From RGIG4608 sp045637205 (GTDB taxonomy: Bacteria; Bacillota; Clostridia; Oscillospirales; CAG-272), in assembly GCA_045637205.1 (NCBI GenBank), contig JAZTYY010000061.1, forward strand, positions 1 to 15,008: a stretch of 15,008 nt of DNA. The letters are read 5' to 3'. The notes beneath the pieces were generated by a model. The model was not told the DNA's origin, searched no databases, and saw nothing but the letters and a program-made list of their open reading frames with translations. How positions within the stretch are numbered: the first letter of the stretch is position 1; the number at the start of each line of letters is the position of its first letter. Position numbers and translations under genes: made by a program. Below, in pieces: positions 1 through 6,606 of this stretch.

Positions 1-21
1 GATATGTTTAGGAGTAAAATT

Positions 22-510
22 ATGGATAGAATTTCAAAAGAGAACTATTATCTTGACATAGCACAGACGGTTGCTGAGCGCAGCACCTGTATGAGAAAGA
101 AATACGGTGCGATAATCGTTAAAAATGACGTTATCATTTCAACAGGATATAACGGCTCGCCACGAGGCAGAAAGAACTGCAACGAGCTTCAATTTTGTAT
201 GAGGGAAAAGCTTCAAATACCAAGCGGTGAAAGATATGAGCTTTGCCGTTCCGTTCACGCGGAAGCTAATGCTATTATTGCTGCACCACGAGACCAAATG
301 CTTGGCGCTACTTTGTATATGGCATGTGTTGACCCTACAAATGAAAGCCTTGTACCCAACACATCCTCATGTATGATGTGTAAAAAGCAAGTTATTAATG
401 CGGGTATTGCATATATTGTTGTGCGCGACGATAAGGAGCACTTCCGTGTTATAGACGTTAATGAATGGATTGAAAACGACGATTCCTTGACAGGAACGTT
501 TGGATATTAA
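22..510 (+). CDS. dCMP deaminase (ComEB-type zinc cytidylate deaminase)
   Basis: Predicted cytoplasmic zinc enzyme that deaminates dCMP to dUMP, feeding dTMP synthesis. The 162-aa product has the family's zinc site: His79-Ala-Glu81 (ligand and proton shuttle) followed by Cys117-x-x-Cys120. Extra cysteines at 53, 59 and 75 may form the second, structural metal site known in some dCMP deaminases. The usual Pro before the first zinc cysteine is Ser, and an insertion lies between the TLYM strand and the CxxC; I believe both are common in clostridial homologues. The ATG at 22 is preferred over the ATG at 4 because AGGAG lies at 10-14, seven bases upstream, and the family begins at this point. The stop is one base from the next start, so it is probably cotranscribed with rimI. 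The upstream gene lies outside the window. Confidence 0.93.
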   Translation: MDRISKENYYLDIAQTVAERSTCMRKKYGAIIVKNDVIISTGYNGSPRGRKNCNELQFCMREKLQIPSGERYELCRSVHAEANAIIAAPRDQMLGATLYMACVDPTNESLVPNTSSCMMCKKQVINAGIAYIVVRDDKEHFRVIDVNEWIENDDSLTGTFGY

Positions 511-511
511 A

Positions 512-949
512 ATGAGAAGCATCATTTTAGCACAAAAAGAGCATTTACCACAAATAGCCAATCTTGAAAAAGAGATATTTTCAGAGCCTTGGAGTGAGGC
601 TTCACTTGAGCTTTGTTTAACTGAAAAAGCGTTTTGTGTTTGCTGCTTTGAGGATGACGTGCTTACCTCATATTGTACACTTATAACCGTGCTTGATGAG
701 GCTCAAATAATTAACGTGGCAACCAATAAAGCATTTCGTGGTAAGGGATATGCAAAGGATGTTCTTTTAAAGGTTTTTGAGGAATGCACAAAAAGGGAAA
801 TTACCTTTATTTCACTTGAGGTAAGGGAAAGCAATGTGCCTGCCATTTCACTTTATCAATCACTTGGATTTACTATTGAAGGCACACGCAAGAACTTTTA
901 CTCTAATCCAAGAGAAAATGCTTTTGTAATGATTAAAAAATTAGATTAG
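512..949 (+). CDS. rimI: Ribosomal-protein alanine N-acetyltransferase RimI (GNAT family)
   Basis: Predicted GNAT acetyltransferase of 145 aa that acetylates a protein N-terminus, classically ribosomal protein S18. The acetyl-CoA loop is FRGKGYA (residues 75-81), preceded by the INVAT strand. Glu103 and Tyr115 fall where RimI has its catalytic base and acid, and the C-terminal GF-x-x-EG-x-R-x-x-FY signature is present (119-130). The N-terminal LEKEIFSEPWS segment is also typical. ATG 512 was chosen; a TTG at 500 would add four residues and overlap the deaminase gene, but AGGA at 492-495 sits only four bases from it. Translation is probably coupled to the preceding stop at 510. In many Firmicutes rimI sits between tsaB and tsaD; here tsaD follows but tsaB and tsaE are not seen. 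Confidence 0.93.
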   Translation: MRSIILAQKEHLPQIANLEKEIFSEPWSEASLELCLTEKAFCVCCFEDDVLTSYCTLITVLDEAQIINVATNKAFRGKGYAKDVLLKVFEECTKREITFISLEVRESNVPAISLYQSLGFTIEGTRKNFYSNPRENAFVMIKKLD

Positions 950-959
950 GAAGTTATTT

Positions 960-1973
960 ATGTACATTTTAGGAATGGAAAGCTCATGTGACGAAACATC
1001 GGCTTCCGTAATTGAAATAATAGATGAAAAGCCCTATATTCGTTCAAATATAGTGGCATCACAAATTGATATTCACCGTCTTTACGGTGGTGTTGTTCCC
1101 GAGATAGCAAGTAGAGCACATATTGAAGCGGTTTCTCGTATTACACACGAAGCACTTGATGAAGCGGGAATTACACTTAACCAGCTTGGTGCTATTGCAG
1201 TTACTTCATCTCCCGGTCTTATAGGGGCGCTTTTGGTTGGAGTCAATTTTGCTAAAAGCTTGGCATTTGCAAATAATATTCCGCTTGTGCCTGTTGATCA
1301 TATTAAGGGGCACGTTGCTGCAGCATATTTTGCATCCGAAGATTTAAAACCACCATTTTTGGCGCTTGTAGTTTCGGGTGGACATACCTCAATCTATCAT
1401 ATTCGTGATTATGCGGATTTTGATGAGCTTGGTACTACAAGAGATGACGCTGCAGGTGAAGCCTTTGATAAGATTGCAAGAGTAATGGGCATGCCTTATC
1501 CGGGTGGTGCAGCTCTTGATAAGCTTGCTTATGAGGGTGACCCAAAAGCAATCAAATTTCCATCTCCGGCACTTTTGGGAGATAACCTTGATTTTTCATT
1601 CAGTGGGCTTAAAACCTCTGCATTGAATTATATCAATAGCAATGCACAAAAAGGCATAGAGATAAGTTACGCTGACGTTGCAGCATCCTATACTGATTGT
1701 GTTGTAAAAGCGATTTGCAAGAAGATTGAGGATGCACTTGAAAAGAGCGGAGCTGATACATTTGCAATTTCAGGCGGTGTTGCTGCCAACTCACATCTTC
1801 GTTCAGCGCTTGCACGTCTTTGTGAGAAAAAGGGAATTAAGTTCGCAATGCCCGATAGATCTCTTTGTGGAGATAACGGTGCAATGATTGCTTTAGCAGG
1901 ATATTACGAATATAAAAAGGGCAATTTTGCTGATACGTATCTTAATGCAAGTGCGTATTCTCCACTTGATTAA
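960..1973 (+). CDS. tsaD: tRNA N6-adenosine threonylcarbamoyltransferase TsaD
   Basis: Catalytic subunit that transfers the threonylcarbamoyl group from TC-AMP to A37 of ANN-decoding tRNAs, giving t6A. It normally works with TsaB and TsaE in the cytoplasm. The 337-aa protein has full family length. It opens with the ASKHA-fold phosphate loop MESSCDETSAS, carries the metal-binding pair His114 and His118 in VDHIKGH, then SGGHTS (139-144), the DDAAGEAFDK segment (162-171), DFSFSGLKT, SGGVAANS, and the late CGDNGAMIA motif whose Asp is the third metal ligand. AGGAAG at 948-953 overlaps the rimI stop and fixes ATG 960. The gene is intact. The next gene, rex, is separated by a repeat-bearing gap, so tsaD may end its transcription unit or read through. 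Confidence 0.97.
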   Translation: MYILGMESSCDETSASVIEIIDEKPYIRSNIVASQIDIHRLYGGVVPEIASRAHIEAVSRITHEALDEAGITLNQLGAIAVTSSPGLIGALLVGVNFAKSLAFANNIPLVPVDHIKGHVAAAYFASEDLKPPFLALVVSGGHTSIYHIRDYADFDELGTTRDDAAGEAFDKIARVMGMPYPGGAALDKLAYEGDPKAIKFPSPALLGDNLDFSFSGLKTSALNYINSNAQKGIEISYADVAASYTDCVVKAICKKIEDALEKSGADTFAISGGVAANSHLRSALARLCEKKGIKFAMPDRSLCGDNGAMIALAGYYEYKKGNFADTYLNASAYSPLD

Positions 1974-1993
1974 ATTCGACAACTCTATACAAA

Positions 1994-2083
1994 GTTTTCC
2001 ACAAAAAAGTGTGGAAAACTCTGTGGAAACTGTGGAAAACTTGATTTAACAAGCATTTTCAAGGTGCTTTGTTTGTGGAAAAC
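1994..2083. promoter_or_regulatory. Cluster of five DnaA-box-like 9-mers upstream of rex
   Basis: Four exact copies of TTTTCCACA (one on the plus strand at 1995-2003; complements at 2010-2018, 2031-2039 and 2074-2082) and one variant with a single change at the outer end (2022-2030) lie within 90 bp. They differ by one base from the classical DnaA box TTATCCACA and fit the relaxed TTWTNCACA form. The first two face each other as 10-bp inverted arms (1994-2003 and 2010-2019) around a 6-nt spacer; the next copies run head to tail. A smaller bulged hairpin (2048-2055 with 2065-2073) lies between the fourth and fifth copies. No T-run follows the main palindrome, so it does not look like a terminator. 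DnaA binding is inferred. Confidence 0.6.
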
Positions 2084-2121
2084 TGAAGATTAATAATGTT
2101 AAATTTAGAAAGGTGATTTTT

Positions 2122-2799
2122 ATGAAGGAAAAGGATATTTTGATTAGTGAGGAACACGTTAATTTTTCAAAAGAAAATGTATCTGCGGCTGTAATTAAAA
2201 GACTCCCCAGATATTTCAGATATTTAAGAATTCTCATTAGAGAGGGTAAAACAAGAATAAGCTCAGCTGAGCTTTCAAGAAGAATGAATATCACCGCATC
2301 TCAAATCCGCCAGGACCTTAACTGCTTTGGCGGCTTTGGTCAGCAGGGCTACGGATATAACGTGAATTATCTTTATGCAAGAATTTGTGAGCTTCTTGGT
2401 GTTGGTGAGGGCTTCCAAGCAATCATCATCGGTGGTGGTAATATCGGACGCGCTCTTGCAAACAATGATATGTTTGAGAAGCGTGGAGTTGATATAGTTG
2501 CTATTTTTGATAACGATGAAAATCTCGTTGGTAAAAAGGTAAATGAAATTCCGATTATCCATATAGATGAGTTTGAAAGATATACAGCAACTCACACAGT
2601 TGATATTGCAGTTCTTACACTTCCAAAGGATCAAGCGCTTTCCATGGCTGAAAGAATTGCTGAAACTGATATAAGTGGTATTTGGAATTTCACAGGACAA
2701 GAGCTTGATGCAGTTGAAGATAATATCGTGGTTGAAAACGTGCATCTTGGGGATTCTCTTATGACACTTAATTATCGCATTGCTAACAAAAATAATTGA
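2122..2799 (+). CDS. rex: Redox-sensing transcriptional repressor Rex
   Basis: DNA-binding repressor that senses the NADH/NAD+ ratio; NADH binding releases it from operators of fermentation and respiration genes. The 225-aa product has an N-terminal winged helix beginning VSAAVIKRLPRYFRYL, with the recognition segment ITASQIRQDLNCFGGFG (57-73). A Rossmann domain follows with the dinucleotide loop IIGGGNIGRAL (102-112) and an acidic strand end (FDND). A C-terminal swapped helix is expected after WNFTG. The length is close to the family's usual 210-220 residues, with a slightly long N-terminus. ATG 2122 is chosen over GTG 2113 because the GTG lies inside a near-perfect Shine-Dalgarno, AAAGGTGAT (2109-2117). 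The gap to the next gene is 15 nt, so it is probably in an operon with two replication genes. No full Rex operator was recognised upstream. Confidence 0.97.
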   Translation: MKEKDILISEEHVNFSKENVSAAVIKRLPRYFRYLRILIREGKTRISSAELSRRMNITASQIRQDLNCFGGFGQQGYGYNVNYLYARICELLGVGEGFQAIIIGGGNIGRALANNDMFEKRGVDIVAIFDNDENLVGKKVNEIPIIHIDEFERYTATHTVDIAVLTLPKDQALSMAERIAETDISGIWNFTGQELDAVEDNIVVENVHLGDSLMTLNYRIANKNN

Positions 2800-2814
2800 T
2801 AGAAAAGGTTAAAT

Positions 2815-3792
2815 ATGAAAAAGGCCGATAAAATACATATTAATTTGAATTACGGCACGGGCGTTTCCGTTTTGCCTTCAGCTGTAATTCCATATATTGA
2901 TAAAGCAAAGAAATTTGATATTAAGGTGCTTTTGTTGATTGCTTCATCCGATAAATATAGAGTGGGCAAATACGAGCAGCTTATTTCCGATGAGCTTTCT
3001 TGTGAGGTTTCTGACGTTACTAATGCTATTGCATTTTGGAACGGTACGGGCGTTCTTTCACTTGATAGTAATGAGGAAACAAAGGTAGTTGCAAAAAAAG
3101 AAAAGCCCATTGAAGCAGACGTTCCTAAACGAGCAAAGGTGACTGAGCTTCCTCAATATACAAGTGCCGAGCTTAATGCATTACTTAAAAAGCATAATAA
3201 TGTCGTTGGTCTTATTGATGAATGTCAAAACGTTCTTGGTAAGATATTTACAGCTGCAGATATCAAGGTTCTTATGGGATTTGTTGATTATCTCGGACTT
3301 GATAATGACTATATTCTTGTTCTTATGCATTATGCGGCAAGAAATGATATGAAGTCACTTAGATATATAGAAAAAGTAGCCGTTTCTTGTATTGATGACG
3401 GATTTACGGATGCTAAAGTGCTCCAAGAGGCATTGTATGCAAAGGAAGAAAAGGCTCAGGTTGAAACAAAGATTAAGAATATCTTTGGACTTGGCTCACG
3501 CAAGCTTACTTCTAAGGAGCAAAAGCAAATTAACACATGGATTACAACGTATAAATATGACCTTGAGGTTGTTGAAAAGGCATATGAAATAACGGTTACT
3601 GCAACTAATAAGCCATCCATTCATTATGCAAATGCAATACTTGAAAAATGGTTTGCTGAAGGAATTAAAAACGTTGATGACGTAAATGCATTGCTTGCAT
3701 CGCGTGAAAAAGAAAAGGTAACTGATAATTCAAGCTTTGATTTTGATGAATTATTTGCCGCAGCACTTAAACGTTCATATTCAGAGGAGTAA
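2815..3792 (+). CDS. DnaD/DnaB-like replication initiation protein with tandem DnaD domains
   Basis: Predicted primosome component that remodels DNA and helps recruit the helicase and its loader at replication start. The 325-aa protein has an N-terminal region (about 1-85) of mixed helix and strand that resembles the winged-helix part of DnaD proteins. A charged linker (86-115) follows. The first DnaD-type helical repeat (about 140-205) contains YIEK at 184-187 and ends in DDGF. The second (about 228-292) has Tyr271 and Trp279 in the hallmark pattern Y-x-x-x-IL-x-x-W-x-x-x-GI. The last 25 residues are acidic then basic. Two DnaD repeats on one chain also occur in Bacillus DnaB, and adjacency to a DnaC/DnaI-type ATPase mirrors the Bacillus dnaB-dnaI pair. 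It could equally be called DnaD; synteny favours the DnaB-like role. Confidence 0.88.
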   Translation: MKKADKIHINLNYGTGVSVLPSAVIPYIDKAKKFDIKVLLLIASSDKYRVGKYEQLISDELSCEVSDVTNAIAFWNGTGVLSLDSNEETKVVAKKEKPIEADVPKRAKVTELPQYTSAELNALLKKHNNVVGLIDECQNVLGKIFTAADIKVLMGFVDYLGLDNDYILVLMHYAARNDMKSLRYIEKVAVSCIDDGFTDAKVLQEALYAKEEKAQVETKIKNIFGLGSRKLTSKEQKQINTWITTYKYDLEVVEKAYEITVTATNKPSIHYANAILEKWFAEGIKNVDDVNALLASREKEKVTDNSSFDFDELFAAALKRSYSEE

Positions 3793-3794
3793 AT

Positions 3795-4769
3795 ATGGGA
3801 TATAACAGTTCAATATATAAAAAAATATACGATGAATATTCTCAAAAATATCTTATTGCGCGTGAGCGCGCTGATATTAAGGCGCAGGAGCTTCGTGTAG
3901 CCATTCCTGAGATTGCAAGAATTGATAAAGAGCTTTCTCTTACAGGGCTTGAGATTTTTTCGGCAACACTTTCGGGAGTTGATGTTGAAAAAAGACTTGC
4001 TGAAATTAGAGCTAAGAACGAAGCGCTTCAACAAAGACGCGCCGAGGTGCTTAAAGAAAACGGTTATCCTGTAGACTATTCGGACGTTAAATATGAATGC
4101 CCACACTGTGGAGATACAGGCTTCATTGAAAATAAAATGTGCTCTTGTATGAAAGAGGCACTCACGCTTGCAGGAATTGAAAGCAGTGGCTTTGCTAATT
4201 TGATAAAAGAGCAGAAATTTGATAATTTTTCACTTGATTACTATAAGAAAAATGCAGCTCACCATGAAATGATGAGCAAGAATTTTGAGTTCTTTAAAAA
4301 ATATGCTCAAAATTTTGATCCTAAAACATCACCAAGTGTTTTGATAATGGGTGGAACCGGACTTGGCAAAACTCATTTGTCAAGCGCAGTAGCTCGTGAA
4401 GTAATCGAAAAAGGAAATGATGTTTTTTATACAGGAGCTATTGATCTTTTTTCAGAGTTTGAAATACAAAGATTTAAGTCCTATAATAACGAGCCAAACG
4501 AGCTTATTGAGAGATATTATGAATGTGACTTGCTTATTATAGATGACCTTGGAACTGAAATGATAAATCAATTTTCAATTTCAACGCTTTATAATCTTTT
4601 AAATGACCGTTTGAGTCGTAAAAAGCCAACTATAATCAGCACTAACCTTTCTAAAGATGATATTCAGAAAAAATATAACGATCGAATTCAAAGCAGAATT
4701 TTTTGTGAATATAGAATTATGTTTTTTGCAGGAACTGATATCAGAATGCAAAAAATAATGAAAAAATAA
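3795..4769 (+). CDS. DnaC/DnaI-type helicase loader ATPase with N-terminal zinc motif
   Basis: Predicted AAA+ helicase loader that would place the replicative helicase on DNA at initiation. The 324-aa protein has a helical, coiled-coil-prone N-terminus (10-90), then a zinc-binding motif CPHC-GDTGF-(x)n-CSC (102-118) found in many Firmicute DnaC-like proteins. The AAA+ core follows: Walker A GGTGLGKT (186-193), Walker B LLIIDDLG (246-253), sensor-1 STN (282-284) and an arginine-rich DRIQSRI segment suited to the arginine finger. AGGAG at 3785-3789 abuts the previous stop and fixes ATG 3795, leaving only two bases between genes, so translation is probably coupled to the DnaD-like gene. IstB-type transposition ATPases share this core, but no transposase is nearby and the zinc motif plus DnaD neighbour argue for replication. 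Confidence 0.9.
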   Translation: MGYNSSIYKKIYDEYSQKYLIARERADIKAQELRVAIPEIARIDKELSLTGLEIFSATLSGVDVEKRLAEIRAKNEALQQRRAEVLKENGYPVDYSDVKYECPHCGDTGFIENKMCSCMKEALTLAGIESSGFANLIKEQKFDNFSLDYYKKNAAHHEMMSKNFEFFKKYAQNFDPKTSPSVLIMGGTGLGKTHLSSAVAREVIEKGNDVFYTGAIDLFSEFEIQRFKSYNNEPNELIERYYECDLLIIDDLGTEMINQFSISTLYNLLNDRLSRKKPTIISTNLSKDDIQKKYNDRIQSRIFCEYRIMFFAGTDIRMQKIMKK

Positions 4770-4780
4770 TAAAAACAAAA

Positions 4781-4808
4781 AAAGTGCCTTTTAACAAAAA
4801 GGCACTTT
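4781..4808. terminator. Bidirectional intrinsic terminator
   Basis: Arms AAAGTGCCTTTT (4781-4792) and AAAAGGCACTTT (4797-4808) form a perfect 12-bp stem with a 4-nt loop. It lies between the plus-strand loader gene ending at 4769 and the minus-strand small gene ending at 4822. On the minus strand the stem is followed by a long T-run (the A-rich stretch at 4771-4783), making it a strong terminator in that direction. In the plus direction the tail is shorter. Confidence 0.88.
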
Positions 4809-4821
4809 ATTTGGCAAATAT

Positions 4822-5028
4822 TTATTCAGCATCAGCCAATGCGTCACACTGGAGGCATTCGCACTCGCAAGAATCATCTTCTTCAAGGAACAAATCGTCA
4901 TCTTCAGAATAGCATTTTTCAAGGTTCTTTACAAACAATTTGTACACAATGAAAGCGATTGCTGCGAAAGCCGCAATAACTGCAAGTGTGATTACGATAA
5001 TTTTGCCGTAGTTGGTCTTTTTTTCCAT
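4822..5028 (-). CDS. Small single-pass membrane protein with acidic Cys-rich tail
   Basis: I do not recognise a named family. The 68-aa product has a short basic N-terminus (MEKKTNYGK), one hydrophobic segment of about 22 residues (10-32) followed by KLFVKN, and a strongly acidic C-terminal tail (about 38-68) with cysteines in SCECECLQC plus one more near position 39. The positive-inside rule predicts that either end could be cytosolic, since basic residues flank both sides of the helix. The tail could bind a metal or act as a thiol switch, but nothing proves this. Coding is supported by GGAGG (5038-5042) nine bases upstream of ATG 5028, a good sigma-A-type promoter, a terminator after the stop and membrane-protein-like composition. 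It is transcribed alone, divergently from prmC. Confidence 0.8.
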   Translation of the reverse strand: MEKKTNYGKIIVITLAVIAAFAAIAFIVYKLFVKNLEKCYSEDDDLFLEEDDSCECECLQCDALADAE

Positions 5029-5063
5029 ATGGCTAAACCTCCAATCAAATATTTCTTAATTAC

Positions 5064-5091
5064 ATTATACCACATTTTTCGAAAAATGCAA
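5064..5091 (-). promoter_or_regulatory. Promoter of the small membrane protein gene
   Basis: On the minus strand the -10 box TATAAT (5069-5064) is preceded by TGG, giving an extended -10. TTGCAT (5091-5086) lies 16 bp upstream as a partial -35. The ribosome binding site at 5038-5042 follows at a normal distance. The promoter overlaps the palindrome at 5073-5088. Confidence 0.7.
5073..5088. promoter_or_regulatory. Perfect 16-bp palindrome, possible operator
   Basis: CATTTTTCGAAAAATG is fully self-complementary with no spacer. It covers the spacer and the inner edge of the -35 of the minus-strand promoter at 5064-5091. It also lies 52-67 bp upstream of the prmC start, so one repressor bound here could affect both divergent genes. 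No regulator is identified; this is inferred from position and symmetry only. Confidence 0.45.
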
Positions 5092-5139
5092 TAAAAATAA
5101 ATAAAAATTTTTAAAAATTTTATGTAGAAAAGGGAATTT

Positions 5140-5967
5140 ATGAAATATAAGGATATTATCGACAAGCTTATGCAAATTTCTCCATATGAGTATGAAAATG
5201 AAGCAAAGCTTCTTATTGAAACCTTTACAAAAAACAGAATATCCCATTATCTTATAAACAAGGATGAAGGAATATTCAGTGATGAATTGGAGCTTGCTTT
5301 GAAAAAAAGAGAGCAGCATATTCCTTTGCAATATATACTTGGCAAATGGGAGTTTTATAGACAAACCTATATAGTGGATGAGAATTGTCTTATTCCTCGC
5401 TCAGATACTGAGATTTTGGTTGAAAAAGCAATTGAATTGTTGCCTAAAGATGCTCATTTCATTGATCTTTGCACCGGTAGTGGATGCATCGCGGTTTCAA
5501 CTCTTGCTGAAAGAGTAGATACAACCGCAGTTATGGTTGATAAGTTTCCCAAGACCATCGAAATTGCCTCTAAAAATGCTGTTTTAAACGGAGTGGATAA
5601 AAGGGTCACCCCAATGCTTTTTGACGTTCTAAACGAAGAAAATGCGCTTTTAGGCAATCTGTACGATGCCATACTTTCAAATCCTCCTTATATTCGTCCT
5701 GAAGTTATAGCTGAACTTTCAGATGAGGTTAAGCACGAGCCGTATGCAGCACTTTATGGTGGAGATGACGGCCTTATATTCTATAACAAAATTATTAAGG
5801 ATTATTCAGTTTTTTTGAAAAACGATGGATTTATGCTTTTTGAAATCGGATATGATCAAGCCAACGATTTACATCGTATTGCAAACGAAAACGGATTCAA
5901 CTGTCAGATTTTTAAAGATTACGGTGGTAACGATAGAGTAGCGCTTTTGAGAAGGGTGGAAAAATGA
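5140..5967 (+). CDS. prmC: Peptide chain release factor N5-glutamine methyltransferase PrmC (HemK)
   Basis: SAM-dependent enzyme that methylates the glutamine of the GGQ motif in release factors RF1 and RF2 in the cytoplasm, supporting efficient termination. The 275-aa product matches the family's usual length. It has an N-terminal helical release-factor-recognition domain (about 1-75) with PLQYILGKWEFY (62-73) and LIPRSDTE (84-91), the SAM loop DLCTGSGCIAVS (109-120) and the catalytic NPPY (181-184), followed by the family signature LYGGDDGL. ATG 5140 follows AAAAGGGA (5128-5134). In many bacteria prmC follows prfA; here it heads a two-gene unit with an HD-domain gene one base downstream. 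The region just upstream is very AT-rich; no plus-strand promoter was assigned with confidence. Confidence 0.96.
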   Translation: MKYKDIIDKLMQISPYEYENEAKLLIETFTKNRISHYLINKDEGIFSDELELALKKREQHIPLQYILGKWEFYRQTYIVDENCLIPRSDTEILVEKAIELLPKDAHFIDLCTGSGCIAVSTLAERVDTTAVMVDKFPKTIEIASKNAVLNGVDKRVTPMLFDVLNEENALLGNLYDAILSNPPYIRPEVIAELSDEVKHEPYAALYGGDDGLIFYNKIIKDYSVFLKNDGFMLFEIGYDQANDLHRIANENGFNCQIFKDYGGNDRVALLRRVEK

Positions 5968-5968
5968 T

Positions 5969-6580
5969 ATGAATAGTAACATTATTGATAATGCCATTTT
6001 CTACGTAAAAAGCTTTTTTGCCAATGAATCGACAGGGCACGATTATTATCATACCATGCGTGTGTTTAATAATGCAACCAATATTGCACTTAAAGAAGGC
6101 GCTGATTTGGAGATTGTTCAGCTTGCATCACTTTTGCATGACGTTGATGATCATAAAATATCACCTCAAACCTCAGAAAATCTTGATAATGCAAGAAAAT
6201 TTATGAGGGAAAACGGCGTTTCAAAAGAAAAAATTGAGTATGTTTGTGATATTATAGATGAAATATCATTTAGCAAAAACGGTGATAAAGCACCCAAAAC
6301 AATTGAGGGTAAATGTGTGCAGGATGCGGATAGACTCGATGCAATCGGCGCTATCGGAATAGCGCGAGCCTTTGCCTTTGGTGGAAGCCGTGGAAGATAT
6401 TTATATAATCCCGATGATAAAGAGGAAAATGAGTCAACAATTGACCATTTTTATCAGAAGCTTTTTAAATTAAAGGATCTTATGAATACTCAAAGTGCAA
6501 AAGAAATTGCACAAAATCGCGATTTGTTTATGCGAGAATACATTGACCAATTTTATTCTGAATGGAATGGTGAAAAATAA
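5969..6580 (+). CDS. HD-domain phosphohydrolase (YpgQ/YedJ-like)
   Basis: Predicted metal-dependent hydrolase of the HD superfamily, 203 aa. Candidate metal ligands are His28 (HDYYHTMRV), the His57-Asp58 pair (LLHDVDDHK) and Asp119 or Asp121 in VQDADRLDAIGAIGIARAF, a stretch typical of the YedJ/YpgQ branch. Bacillus YpgQ has been described as a manganese-dependent nucleotide pyrophosphohydrolase, so a role in clearing nucleotides is possible, but substrate cannot be read from the sequence. No other domain, signal peptide or membrane segment is present. The ATG is one base after the prmC stop, with AAGGGTGG-like Shine-Dalgarno inside the end of prmC (about 5952-5959), so the two genes are translated from one message. 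It ends at the shared terminator 6581-6605. Confidence 0.88.
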   Translation: MNSNIIDNAIFYVKSFFANESTGHDYYHTMRVFNNATNIALKEGADLEIVQLASLLHDVDDHKISPQTSENLDNARKFMRENGVSKEKIEYVCDIIDEISFSKNGDKAPKTIEGKCVQDADRLDAIGAIGIARAFAFGGSRGRYLYNPDDKEENESTIDHFYQKLFKLKDLMNTQSAKEIAQNRDLFMREYIDQFYSEWNGEK

Positions 6581-6605
6581 AAAGGGCGGAATTAATCCGT
6601 CCTTT
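6581..6605. terminator. Shared terminator between convergent units
   Basis: AAAGGGCGGA (6581-6590) pairs with TCCGTCCTTT (6596-6605) around a 5-nt loop; one pair is a G-T wobble. T-rich sequence follows in the plus direction (6603-6616) and an A-rich stretch precedes it, so it can end both the HD-domain gene and the minus-strand rluB, whose stop codon at 6607-6609 lies in the T-run. Confidence 0.88.
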
Positions 6606-6606
6606 T

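Noticed and set aside
500..511. TTG start for rimI
   Set aside because: It would overlap the deaminase gene with a Shine-Dalgarno only four bases away; the ATG at 512 matches the usual RimI N-terminus.
1994..2019. 10-bp palindrome after tsaD as an intrinsic terminator
   Set aside because: It is followed by CTCTGTGG and not by a T-run, and further direct copies of the arm favour protein-binding repeats.
2046..2052. TTAACAA, a half-site of the Rex operator TTGTTAA-N4-TTAACAA upstream of rex
   Set aside because: The partner half at the required spacing (2035-2041) does not match, so autoregulation by Rex cannot be claimed.
1994..2112. Chromosomal replication origin
   Set aside because: The repeat cluster alone is not enough: no dnaA, dnaN or rpmH is in the window and no clear unwinding element adjoins the boxes.
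2275..2745. 156-aa minus-strand open frame opposite rex
   Set aside because: Complement of a conserved gene with no start signal and no domain resemblance.
3795..4769. IstB-type transposition helper ATPase
   Set aside because: No transposase or terminal inverted repeats nearby; the zinc motif and adjacent DnaD-like gene fit a replication helicase loader.
22..6580. Apparent preference for C-ending codons (GAC, AAC, TAC) before a codon starting with G, giving many ACGT tetramers
   Set aside because: Suggestive by eye, but counter-examples occur in the same genes and it needs a codon-pair count against the genome background before it can be called a signal.
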